Of a DNA stretch of 64,000 bases, positions 1 to 11,400 are shown piece after piece (position 1 is the first letter of the stretch; every line of letters begins with the position of its first letter). Source of the stretch: Anthopleura xanthogrammica (lineage: Eukaryota; Cnidaria; Anthozoa; Actiniaria; Actiniidae); contig OZ025208.1 in the NCBI GenBank assembly GCA_964019055.1, positions 18,002,228 to 18,066,227 of the forward strand, read 5' to 3'. The position numbers were made by a program, and so were the translations under genes. The notes under the pieces were generated by a model. It did no database searches. It saw only the letters and a program-made list of their open reading frames with translations, and was not told where the DNA came from.

Positions 1-1
1 G

Positions 2-526
2 CTAAGAGATGGATCAGAGCTTGCTGTTGCAAGTGTTGGAGATAGTAGGGCATTACTCTGTCGTAATGGAGAGGCTATGTGCCTAACTGATGACCATCAT
101 CCTGTTAGAGGGGATGAACATGAGCGGATACTCTCCCATAATGGATGGGTTGATTGGGAGTCATCTCACATCCCAAGAGTAAATGGTAGACTTGCCATGA
201 CCAGATCTTTGGGAGATTTTGATGTAAAGCCATATGGTGTCATAGCAACACCAGAAACAACAGTACTAAAGGTTGACCATCAAAGTGATGCCTTTCTGGA
301 ACTTCACACAGATGGTGTCTCTCATGTGATGTCTAGTACTGAACTTGGGTTCATAGTAAGGATGTGTTCAGATCCTGAACAAGCAGCCAATACCTTGACA
401 TCATGTTCACTACAGTATGGAACTGAAGATAATGTCACATCTATTGTTGTTCCTCTTGGAGCATGGGGAAAGTTTTGTTCACATAATTTTATGAGGAATA
501 ACCTAATGAGAATTAATTGTATTTAG
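2..526 (+). CDS. PPM1K: PPM1K-like mitochondrial PP2C phosphatase, C-terminal part (5' end outside window)
   Basis: The reading frame is open from base 2 to the TAG at 524-526, about 174 residues, and is cut by the window edge. It reads as the C-terminal half of a PP2C-family serine/threonine phosphatase. Visible motifs are [11 protein letters not shown], then [24 protein letters not shown], a DG pair in HTDGVSH that supplies a metal ligand, and YGTEDN followed by VPLGAWGK near the end. The [10 protein letters not shown] and GAWGK signatures match PPM1K, the mitochondrial matrix phosphatase that dephosphorylates branched-chain ketoacid dehydrogenase. No intron is seen in this part. Candidate AATAAA signals lie at 1309-1314 and 1386-1391, implying a long 3' UTR. 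Family assignment is firm; the PPM1K orthology is from remembered family sequence. Confidence 0.85.
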   Translation, partial: LRDGSELAVASVGDSRALLCRNGEAMCLTDDHHPVRGDEHERILSHNGWVDWESSHIPRVNGRLAMTRSLGDFDVKPYGVIATPETTVLKVDHQSDAFLELHTDGVSHVMSSTELGFIVRMCSDPEQAANTLTSCSLQYGTEDNVTSIVVPLGAWGKFCSHNFMRNNLMRINCI

Positions 527-1828
527 TCTTGAAAAATAGAAAATACAATTTTTCAGTGTTAAAGGCAATGGGAAAAAATTGATTGGTGAGACTAAAAAAT
601 CATCAGGATGAAAATTGAAGAAAAATGTATTTTTCTAGCGAGTTGTAATGCATCTGAATATATTTATAAAAAGATATCTAGATTTGTATAAAGATTGCAA
701 GGTACAGTATTTCATATCTTCTTATGCTTTGGTTCAGCACCAATAAGACTTGTGTTTGGTTCTCTTGGGAATAAGAGTAATTTCATTTAACCTTTGGAAC
801 ATTCTAATGTTCTGTGAGTGTCAAATGATAACAAAGAAAAATAATAGAATTGCCGTCTACTGATGACTATTAGATTGATTCCACTGGTTAATTGAAACTA
901 CTTTATCAGAGGCCATCAGTATAGTGATGCATAAACATTTAGAGCTTTCTCTTTCACAGGAATTTATTCATCAATAGTGGGGCTGCACAGGGCCATGTTG
1001 TGAGGCAAAACAATACAATAATTATTGTTTTCTTGTTGGAAATGAAATCTCTTGTCACAACTGCATTGCATTGTTTAAAGGGTCCTTAGAAATGGCTTCT
1101 GTAAGTTTGTTCATAAGTGGCTTCTGAATATCATTAGCATGAACAAATCTGCACAGATTTTGTGTATTTATTTTGCACTTTATTTAAATCATTCTGTTTT
1201 TCTTTTGCGACAACTTAAAATGTCTCGATGTAGTAAGGCCTACTACAGCTCTATCATGTAAATATTGTGTGGAAAAATAGCGTTCAGCAGTGCAGTTTGA
1301 AGTAACTAAATAAATGTGATACATACATAATAGATCATTGGTCAATTAATTTGGGTCAAACTAATGTGTTGGAAAATGGAAAATCAATAAAGACAAGGTG
1401 GGGGGAAAATGCAATGGGGCAAAACAAATAATATTCAAATAATTTTGTAAGGATTATCAAGAAAGTAAATCGGGTATGATGACCTACAAATGCTTAGGAA
1501 AGACTTGATACTGATTTCAACCACAAGAGAGCATTAGTGTGGTAACTTGAGTAAATCTTGGATCTTTTGAGGAAATGATGCGAAAAATGTAAAGGTGGGA
1601 TCCCTGTGGACAAATTTGTACCATGATCCTGTTCGGGCACCTAATTTATTCAAATCCATAAAAGGACTGTTGGCTTAGGCGGGAAAATAACCCAATATGA
1701 TTGGTTGAAATTTGAATATGTCGCCCTCTGATTGGTTGATTGATGTTCAAAATAAGAGCAATGATTTTTTGGCGGACTACGATCTTCTCAGTTTGGCATT
1801 TGTTGGCGTAGAGAAACAAGAGATAAAG
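527..1828. other. PPM1K 3' UTR and spacer before H2A.Z
   Basis: No coding region is supported here. The first 860 bases are AT-rich, consistent with a PPM1K 3' UTR ending at the AATAAA signals near 1310 or 1386. The last 150 bases hold the H2A.Z promoter listed separately. Confidence 0.6.
1676..1828 (+). promoter_or_regulatory. Candidate cell-cycle promoter of H2A.Z: E2F-like and CCAAT boxes
   Basis: GGCGGGAAAA at 1678-1687 and TTTTTTGGCGG at about 1765-1775 resemble E2F sites. CCAAT occurs directly at 1692-1696 and as ATTGG at 1700-1704 and 1731-1735. No TATA box is evident. Paired E2F and NF-Y-type boxes are typical of replication-linked promoters. Position just upstream of the H2A.Z start codon supports the call; function is inferred. 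Confidence 0.5.
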
Positions 1829-3543
1829 ATGGTGAGTCATCAGTAGAATCAATCCACTTCCATCCAAATAATTTCAAAATCAATCCTTATCCTTTTATCC
1901 AGATGATATACTAAGTGAAGTAAACTGATGATTTAAGGGGAAATTATTCATTTTTGGTATTATTTGGTGCAGAACTTTAAGATTCTTTTCTGTTTGTTTT
2001 TTAGGCGGGAGGCAAAGCTGGTAAAGATTCCAAGGCAAAGGCCAAGGCCGTTTCACGTTCAGCCCGTGCAGGATTACAGGTTTGTAAATGCTTTTCTTGA
2101 TGCTAGAAAGGGTATTGTACAAGTGGTTTACTAACGTCTTTTCTTTTTAACTGAACTTCGCGTATTTCTGTGCAGTTTCCTGTAGGTCGTATTCACCGAC
2201 ATTTGAAGAACCGAACAACTAGTCATGGTAGAGTAGGAGCCACTGCAGCCGTATACAGCGCTGCTATACTCGAATATCTAACTGCTGAGGTGAGTTTAGT
2301 TAAAAGTGATAAGTTCTTTGGAATTTAAGTTCACCTCGTAGCCAAATCTTCTTGAATACTATACGAGCCATCGTGCAAGTTGTGGACGTTTTAGATTGCG
2401 CGCCATTACAACCCATTGTTCAAATGTTTTGAATCGAGTTCTATTCTTACCTCGAAAACCCCAACACAGAAGCATTTTCAACCTTAAAACTAGAAATGTA
2501 GTTCAAATTTATACTTCTTACACTTGATTCGTGTAAGTGAGTTAAAAACTAACATTTTCCCGGGATTTTTTTTGATAATTTGCCGTTAGCTTTGTAAATT
2601 GACTTTTCTAGTTGTATTTCCCGCCATATTTGAATGGACCAAACAACTCCATTAAGTCGTTCATTGATCGTTAAAAATAGGTTTACTTGGAAAAATTTCG
2701 ATGTTATTCGATTTATTAGACCACAACTTTTCCATTTTTCGGGTTGTACACCATCTAACGTTAGATTTTCTGTAGAGTTTTTTAGTTGTTTAGTCAAATA
2801 CGAGATCAAGATTTCGTGGCGTCTTTAGAAATGATTATACTTGCAAATTAGTTGGAGATAAGTCATTTTTAATGAGGGTTTAGTAACCTTGGAGTCTTGA
2901 AGAGTTATAGCTGTTCACTATTATAGAAATGATTATGTCAATGATGCTATGGCTTATAAAAAAAATCTTAAGTTGGACCATGTAATTTAAAGTAAGCAAG
3001 GGGTTTCTTAGGACAATTTCCATCAACAGCTAAAGGATAACAAAAGATTAACCTATTTCAAAACTAAAACTTAAGTCACTGAAGTCAGAAAACTGAATCA
3101 TAGAAAAAGCTTATTACAAAAAGAAAAGTTAGTTTTTGTTTGTAGTATTGTTAATATTGTTATATATTTGTGATGAAGGTATTAGAGTTGGCTGGAAATG
3201 CTTCCAAAGACTTGAAAGTCAAGCGTATCACTCCTCGCCATCTTCAGCTTGCCATTCGTGGTGATGAAGAATTAGACTCTTTAATCAAGGCCACAATTGC
3301 TGGTGGTGGTAAGTGATTGTTATCTATAAAGTGCATAATATGTAGTATCTTTCTAAATTCCCAACTGTGTGGATATTAATCTTGGCACCTCTGTCATTAA
3401 GTTGACAAAATGTAATGCATGTCATGAAAAATTTTCCAGATTGTTCAGCGAAAAGATTCCTGAGTTCTTTTTTTTCCATAGGTGTCATCCCACATATCCA
3501 CAAGAGTTTAATTGGCAAGAAGGGAGCCAACAAGCCTACATGA
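1829..3543 (+). CDS. H2AZ: Histone variant H2A.Z (five exons, complete)
   Basis: Exons are 1829-1831, 2005-2079, 2176-2289, 3179-3308 and 3482-3543 (stop TGA 3541-3543), giving 127 residues. All introns are GT-AG and the phases close exactly. Exon 1 codes only the initiator methionine. The protein starts [20 protein letters not shown] and contains the H2A.Z hallmarks: [57 protein letters not shown] and the C-terminal [14 protein letters not shown]. It replaces H2A in nucleosomes at promoters and regulatory chromatin. The C-terminal tail ends GANKPT, slightly different from the vertebrate QQKTV. An AATAAA signal lies at 3962-3967. The several short reading frames inside introns 3 and 4 have no support. 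Confidence 0.97.
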
Positions 3544-3714
3544 TTTTGATGTTTGTTTTTATTTTTAGACCATAAGTATTCATATTGTACAGTACTCTCT
3601 GAACCAACTCTAATATTTTTAAGCATACTTAATAGGTAACTCATTCTGATATACTCAAACCCTTATTCAAGTCGATTTTATTTGTATTTATGTAGTGCAT
3701 ATTCATTATCGTTA

Positions 3715-3840
3715 TAAGGCCCAGTTTAGATGCTGAATTTCACATGTGCCGAATCTAATGCAGATGAACTCCAACAATAGGTTTTGCTCATTTTCATTAG
3801 ATTCGGCACATATGAAATTCAATGTCTAAACCTGGCCTTA
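3715..3840. mobile_element. Short fold-back MITE, 126 bp
   Basis: The left arm TAAGGCCCAGTTTAGA is matched by the inverted right arm TCTAAACCTGGCCTTA, and the pairing extends inward through CACATGTGCCGAATCTAATG and its complement. The arms are about 45 bp each around a 35-bp loop. A TA at both ends would fit a Tc1/mariner-type insertion. No coding capacity. Confidence 0.8.
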
Positions 3841-4562
3841 GAGTTATTATATTAGTAATTCTGTAATATTAGATTTTTTTTATCCTAGTATTGTTTCTAT
3901 AGTCATGATTTATGGCTGTAGATAGCTTTGTTTTCCATTACTGGAATTATTTCTTTGTGTAAATAAAATTTGATTAAAAAAATACCTGGAAGTGCTTCTG
4001 TATCATATTTATGGTTCTGATCTGTTAGTTTGACCCTAAACTATTAATCATATTTGAGAATATTTTGACTTGATCTTTGCAACTTTCTAACAATGCAGCA
4101 TAACTTGTTATCAAAACATTTCATCTTTAAATCATTCTTGGAATCATACAATCTACTACCAATAGTTTATTTTCAATTTGGTTCCTGTAACTATTCCCCT
4201 GGTTTGATAGTTGATTATCCAATTATCAAAAATCAGTGCAGTAATATATGATTTCACTTGAATCATGGGGATTTGTTGGTCGTTGAGACTCCACACTTAA
4301 TACTACTAGGTAAACAACATGCTTGCTTTGGTGGAGGGAGGGGTTCTAGTGGCAATCTTTTTGATTCCAAGGTGTGAATGATGGCTGTTGAGTGTGCTTT
4401 GAGCAAGGCAATTTTGGGCAAAAATGTAAACAAATGAATCCTTTTGTTCAAAATCGCCTTGTGCTGATGCCTGCCTGCAAACTTGCCTGTGATACTTTTG
4501 ACATTGCCAATATTCACATGTTGCATCCACAGGAATTGAACCCATAATCTGACCTTATATTA

Positions 4563-5483
4563 GTCAGGTCTGTTAGCAAAAAGATTGTGTACTTTTGAGA
4601 ACAAGCACCAAACTTGGCACAAATGTTTGTTGGGGTATACTAAACACATTTAGGGGTGGGTGCAAAATATGGTGTTTGGGGGGAGGCATGCCACACTCTA
4701 CTAGATGGATAAACTTTATCAAAATGTATATGAAACAAAGAATTCCTTCAAGTCTTAGCACTAACATGGAAGTGCTGTTTAAAATAGTCAGAATGGCATT
4801 TACAGTTTTTTGATATCTCTGTTGCAGAGATATCAAAAGTTTTCCAAATATGCAAATTAGCAACTGATGACTTCATTGGCTGGACAGAGTCAGTTAACAA
4901 GACATAATAAAGAATTTCTCTGTAAAAATAAGACAAAATGACTAAAACTTCACATGAGTAATGTACTTTTTAAAACAGACACATAAGCAAAGCTTTAAGT
5001 ACTTACAATTGAAAGAAAACTGCGTCCAGACAGCTATTTTAAACAAAAAATACAAAATACCTCTTTCTAATTAGATATTGAAGAAATGGCTGTAAGAATC
5101 ATCCCCTATGGTCATAGAGCGATCATTTCAGTCTTATTTCTACAGATATATTAATCATTTTATGACTGATTACGTCATCATTCGCTAATTTGCATATTTG
5201 GAAAACTTTTGATATCTCTGGAACAAACTGTAAATGCCATTCTGACTTTTTTAAACAACTCTTCCATGTTAGTAAAACTTGAAGGAAAGTGTTCCATTTC
5301 ATATAAATTTTGATGAAATTTAACAATCTAATTGAGAGTGTGGCGTGCCTCCCCCCGACTACGATTTTTTTGGCACCCACCCCTAAATTCGTTTAGTATG
5401 ACCCAAGGAACATTTGTGCAAAGTTTGGTGCTTGCACTCAAAAGTGCACGATCTTTGCTATTTTTGTCGCTAACAGACCTGAC
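4563..5483. mobile_element. Non-autonomous Tc1/mariner-like fold-back element, 921 bp, TA target duplication
   Basis: The element begins GTCAGGTCTGTTAGC and ends GCTAACAGACCTGAC, exact inverted copies, each flanked by TA (4561-4562 and 5484-5485). Homology between the arms continues for roughly 310 bp on each side with divergence and small indels, covering for example TAGGGGTGGGTGC against GCACCCACCCCTA and CAAATATGCAAATTAG against CTAATTTGCATATTTG. The central 290 bp are not inverted. The matching open frames on both strands are a by-product of the palindrome, not genes. TA duplication and long inverted arms indicate a Tc1/mariner-superfamily derivative lacking transposase. Confidence 0.85.
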
Positions 5484-6060
5484 TATACTCTCCTTGGTGA
5501 AGGGTGAAGGTTTTACTGCTACACCACCCTTGCACCTTTAAATAGAAAGGTAATGCATTTTCTGTCTCATCAATCAATCCAGGGTTTGTACAGGTTTTGG
5601 AAAGTTTTAGAAATTTATAATGGATTTTTCCAGGACCTTGAAAGTTTTGAAAGAAATTGATTTGTAGCTATGAAAAAGTTATGAATTTTTTTATAGCTTG
5701 TCTGCAGTAGTATTACAAGACTGTATTAGTGTACTGCAAAGTTCAAAGTCCCTATACCACCTCTGGCAATATCCTCAGTATAGATTCTACATGAGGTGAG
5801 CTGTTCAGTGACCCCCAAAAATGATATTGTTTGAGTGATGCATCTTGAAGTTATAAATGTTTTTTTCTTGTCGTATGCTAATGACTGACATCAAAATAGT
5901 TATTTTATGTTTGTTTGTTGTTCCTTGTAACTTGAAACACTGGCTGCTATGCAGAAACTAATTAGCAATAGTTTTTAAAAGAGCCATGGGTGAAAAAGTG
6001 ATGCTTTCCAAATTTCATTTATCTGTACCAGTGAAATTTTATATATTTTTATTGGCAGCA

Positions 6061-6256
6061 TTACTGCAATCTTTATCAACATGTGAACTCGGTAGCTGCG
6101 AGCGGCACGCTTAAATTTGGTTTCTTCCGTCAATCAAAAAAAAATTATTATAATCAGTCGGTACCTTTTATATTTTTGACTGGCGGCAGTGAAAAACCAA
6201 ATTCCAATGGGCAACTAGCAACTGCAGAGTTCGCATGTTTATGAAAATTGCAGTAA
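6061..6256. mobile_element. Short imperfect fold-back element
   Basis: TTACTGCAAT at the left end is the inverse complement of ATTGCAGTAA at the right end. Inward, ACATGTGAACTC pairs imperfectly with GAGTTCGCATGT and AAATTTGGTTT with AAACCAAATT. No protein is encoded. The size and structure fit a MITE; the superfamily is unknown. Confidence 0.65.
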
Positions 6257-8480
6257 ACTCACGTCATTGCATTAGGCAACTCATAACAGAAAATCATTTT
6301 TAACTACAAATGTCTGTGTGCAGGGAGGCTAAGCCCCCACCTCCACAGTCACTGGTTAATAAGCTCCCCCCTCTGTTACAAACTTGTATTCACTGGTATC
6401 TTATGACCCATAAAGCATTTTTATTTGCCTCCTTCGATTCACCTTTGAGGTGCACTTAGGCTCAGATGGGGGAGAGTATCGCTGGCGTGTACGAAACCCT
6501 GGCGGCTGGAATCTGAACCTAAAGTGCACTTTGCATAAATACAATAGCTTGTTATACTTCACTGGACATGAAAACTATTTTGTTTGTGCAACATGCTCCT
6601 CAAAGAAAGCAGCATATAAGCTGAGGGCTTATAACCAGGATGCTACAGTATTGTTTGAAGTGCCACATTCTACATAAGGCAGAAGGAAGTTAAGACCCTA
6701 CACTCAGTGACAAACTTTATAATCCTAGCCTTAATAGGTGACTGATGTATAACTTTTGTAAGCTCACAATCCCTTTTTTTTTCTTTGGAACCTAATGTCT
6801 TCCTTAATTTTTCTCTTGCGCTTCTAAGTTTTTGTTTTCTTGAAACCTTCCAGCCACATGGTGTTTAGTACCATTGCCCAGTCTCTAAGCATCAATTGAT
6901 AATGACTTAGTATTTTCTATTTTTTACCGTTTGTAGAGCTGAGTGCACCTGCACATCTATTTTCCACTTCTGCTTTGTATTTTCATGATTTGCATTATAA
7001 TGTACCAAATGAGTTGATGGCCCCACTGACGACAGGCAGAGGTGGTCATCCTTTGTTGCTGTCCTACATGCCAGCTAGGCATAATGGGCAGTTGAGTTGA
7101 TGGCATTCCCTGAAAGGAATTATGGGTCAACTATTTTTGGTTAACATTTCCCAAGTCTACAATGTAGACTTCTCTTGTTGATTGAAATGGAAGCCATGGG
7201 TTTGACTACACAATCAATTTAAAGAAGGATCTCGTAATCCATAGGTTCTCTTGGCAGAATCACAGGAAATGCTAATCGAAATATGATGTCTAATCCTCAA
7301 TTCTGGTTGGTTGACCTTGAGTTTGTTCTAAAGTCAACTAAGCTGGTATATTAGTAGTACTGCAGCAGGTGATAACTATTTCTTTTCTGGCTAGTCAGCA
7401 GTTCTAGCTAGGCCTGCTGTTAAGCTCATGACCTACTGTGGGATGAAACTTTAAAGACTATCATCGTCCCATCCCTTTTTGTTTTGTTCACTTTGTTTCC
7501 TGTTTTCATTCAGTATTTAAGTGAAAGGCTTCTTTAAATACTTCAGAATGTCAATCTTCAGAAACTTAGACTTATTAATATTCATAGTAATGATAATTTT
7601 AACTAGTGAAATATATTATTCATGATACAGAAGTTTATAGCAGAAAAGGTTTATTTCACAAGATGCACCTCAAGCTACTTAGCTTATGTCTAAAATGTAT
7701 TTATTCTAAGACCAAAAATGTATCGGCAAATGTAATCTTCAAAAATCTTGGATTTCATTTAACCTTTTCATACACAGTCAAATCACAACGTTTGAGCTTA
7801 AAACAATACTTATTCAATCATGCTTAAGAGCTTTTTGTCTTATCTCTATTGTAAAGTGTTTTCAACTCTTCTCGAGTAAATAAGGTATCCTATCCAACTA
7901 ATTATCAAAAGCTACGAAGATTTAGATAAGAATATTTCAAGCATTGCACCTGCCTTGATTTGCAAATAACTACCAGCTCTTACACAGTTGTGGTAACAGA
8001 AAGGTGCTGAATCTGTTTTCTTATGAAACCCACATGAGGCTCGTACGTCGGTACTATAACCAGTTGTCAAGTCAACCAGTAATGTAAAACAAAGATTCAA
8101 GTTAGGAGAGTCAACTCAGTATCTAAATTTCCTAACACCCAAACTCTGGTTCTCGTTAAAAAATGTATGTCCCTAATATAAGATATATGATGTATAAGGA
8201 CAAAGTATTCATATCTAGAATGTTTTTCTTCTTAAAATTATCACAACATAAACACTTTTCAGTATGAACCTTGAAGATCAAAAGTAAATTCTCAATACGC
8301 TTCGCATACATTATCAGCTGAACCGATATTATCATATGTTGATGTTGATAGACTTAATCTATTTTTGCAAGTATTAAGAAGTTCTGAAGTTAAAAGCCTA
8401 AAGTAGGAAACGTCATGAATGAAAACTAACATACTTATTTTTTGGTTTCTCGGCTTTGGTGTTTAGTGCGCTGATAGAAG

Positions 8481-11400
8481 ATGACTGTGAAGGACTGCAA
8501 CGTGAGTCGTGAAGTGTTATGCGACAAAACCTGTTTGCCGCCTAAAGAAGAACGAAAATGGTGGTACTTCGTTATTACCAGCTTTTCCCTGTTTCTTGGA
8601 GGACTAATTTTTATTTATTTGACAAGAGTTATCATACGTCTTTGCAATTCAAAAAAGAGAAAACTTAACCCCTCAGACAAGCCTGGTAAGAAAGGAAACA
8701 ATGAAGTCGAGAATAAACATACACACGAAGAGGAAGATAGTTTTTACGTTCGTATGAGGGAAAAAGCAGGAACTCTCCTCACTGCACAAACATTGAAAGG
8801 ACAGTGTTTCGTAAGTATATTCTATTTCATTGTATTTTAATATTTCTAGAGTCTCTTAAGATTTTTCGGGTTTTTTTTCTGTCATTGATTAGTAAGACGA
8901 CTAGTTAGACGTTGTGACTGAGATACAAACCCACAGTTTGTATCGTTTCATGTCTATCCACTAAATAGAACTTCCGCCTGTTCACCTCGTTAACATAATA
9001 AATGAAGAGTGTATGCTAACCAGATAAAAAATAACGTTTCCTATTCTTTCGAGAAATTTACAATGTTCTTGTTTTCAGTTCTCATTGTCGTAAGGTTTCA
9101 TTTGAGCAACAATTTAATTATTCAACCCATTTTAGTGCTAATGGTCTAAGTCCAGTTTAAATGGTAACATCAGGCTTATTGTTAGTATTTGTTACCGAAC
9201 GATAGTATTTCATGTATTAGGTTGTTCAACCTGTTTTTTTTTATGAGTCTGCATAGCACATACGCCCAGCAAATCTGGTTTTCATTTCAAGGAGCAGGAT
9301 TATGAGAGGTTTCATTCAGATTTCATCACTAAAAATCGTTTCTTTGTTATCTTTTTTTGAATCAGTCGCATGTCGGGTTGGAAGTACTAACCTACTAGTG
9401 GCAACTAGTAAGCTTTTAGATTGAATAATTAAAAATTTAAGCGGTAGACTCATTACGTTTCCTTTAAGAATATCGAATTAAACATCGGCTTTCTTTAATA
9501 TGAAGTAGACAAGATTTCTGGCCTGGTGAACTGTGGGAATAAGTTTTCCCAATTTGTAGTTTGGAATTTTTCTAGTTGCATTGCCATGGTTACCAATACG
9601 ATTCAACACTCTTTTTAACGCCAAATATTACCCATATTGGTAATTTAATCTTGTAACCTTTTCCCAAAATATATTTCATGAATATACAATTCTATATTTT
9701 ATGAAGTTGAAGTGAAAATTGAATACGAATATACATTATTTTATTGCATCCAGGAATAATATGTTCAAACTGCAAATTCTCGCTAATTTCAATATTGAGA
9801 GATAGATATTAAATAACCAAATTAGACTACTGTCTGTTAAATTTATAATGTAATAGCCTTTCAATTTATTTGAAGCATGCTATTAATGGAAACTACAGAT
9901 TTTTAGAAGATTTTTTTATAGTATAGCTGTCTAACTCTCATCCTGAAGTAATAATTTATTATATTTATAATCGTCAATGCTATACACTATGTTAGTTACA
10001 ATTTATGCTTCTAAAACTGAACATTATTTTTATGATTAAATTTTGTGACCTGTGTGGTTGTTTCTCCATTGTAAACATAGCAAATGTGAATTCATTTCTC
10101 CCCTATCAAGCCTTATTTTTAAATGACTTCTGAAGCACCTGTCGTGTTCATGAATTTCTTAGTGAACTCATGGCTCCTTTTATTCTCATATAATCCATAT
10201 CATCATTCATACATACATTTATTATTTGTAAACCATTTGTATATTTTTTCTCAAGTTTGGTTCAATAAAGCTATTATTAATTCATTATCAGCTAATCAGA
10301 TTGTTTCATGAAATATCAGTATTTCTTACAAACAAATAATATTTCTAATTAGAGCAGCCAGTCAGATGAAGGAGTATGCTGTCAATTAGGACTACTATAT
10401 ATAGTCTTGAACAATTATTCATATTAATATATAATGTGTATATCTGCTACTCTCAAAGGTATAATCTATGACAGCTAGCATATTGGAAATGACAACACTA
10501 ATAATTAAAAAAGAAGAAGATAGGTTGAATTTTACACCCATTTTCAAAATTACAAGACCTTGAGTGTTCCAGTTCTCTGGGATCTTGGCTTCTGCTTTAG
10601 CCCCCCCCCCCCCCACTTTGTTTTACCTTTTCCATACTAGTCTTCTAAATTTTCTTATCTTAGCCCCCCTCCCCACTTTTCCCCTCTAGTTTGCATACTA
10701 GCCCTCCCACTTTAAAATGTGCTCTACGTCCCTGAGTTAATGTACTATTATACCCATAATCATATCCATTTTGAAATCATTAGCAAATCCTGCAATCTGA
10801 TTGGCTACAAAGTGTGCGATTTAAGCATTAATTGCACTATTTTGAATCATTAATTGCATCATTTTGTCAAACAATCACTTTTGAAGCTACATATAACTGT
10901 TGAGTATCTTAATATATTAAGTTTCAAAATGGAAATGATTAATAGGTAATAGAACTGAGTGTCTTGCAATTTTGGGCAGAAATCACACTCGTGATTAACA
11001 AATTGCACTCCCGCTGCGCGGTCGTGCAATTTTGTAATCACTCTTGCGATTTCAGCCCAAATTGCACTCAACTCAGTTCTATTACCATTATTTAGTACTT
11101 AAATAATCCATCACCGCTACACCATTAGATAGAATGAATTATTTACAACAAATGAAAATGTTTCAATTTCTCTCCAGGTTGTAATCTCCTTCTTGTTTAG
11201 TATTTCTTATGTCGTGCTTTATGCAGTAGAAGCATCCTAGTGAGTATTTGCTTTATACTAGTAAATAAATACCTAATTCCCTGACCAGGATTATATTCAC
11301 CTATAATTTAGTTATCTATGTCAGTACACCCTTTTCACTCTAAACTAAACTGAATTTCAGGAAGGAGGCTAGAAGTTAATGGATATGAAAGAAATTATTA

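Larger units (their letters stand above)
3544..8480. other. Intergenic region with three fold-back elements, no supported gene
   Basis: Between H2A.Z and Slo I find no exon chain or conserved protein. It contains the palindromic elements at 3715-3840, 4563-5483 and 6061-6256. A 75-codon open frame at 6450-6677 sits on a short inverted repeat and has no recognisable domain. From about 6700 to 8480 I see only AT-rich unique-looking sequence that may include the Slo promoter and 5' UTR. Confidence 0.55.

Noticed and set aside
6450..6677. 75-codon ORF MHLGSDGGEYRW...
   Set aside because: No recognisable domain, no splice partners, and the start overlaps a short inverted repeat (GAGGTGCACTTAGG against CCTAAAGTGCAC). 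Not enough support.
7606..7827. 73-codon ORF in the region before Slo
   Set aside because: AT-rich, no domain or conservation signal recognised; length expected by chance.
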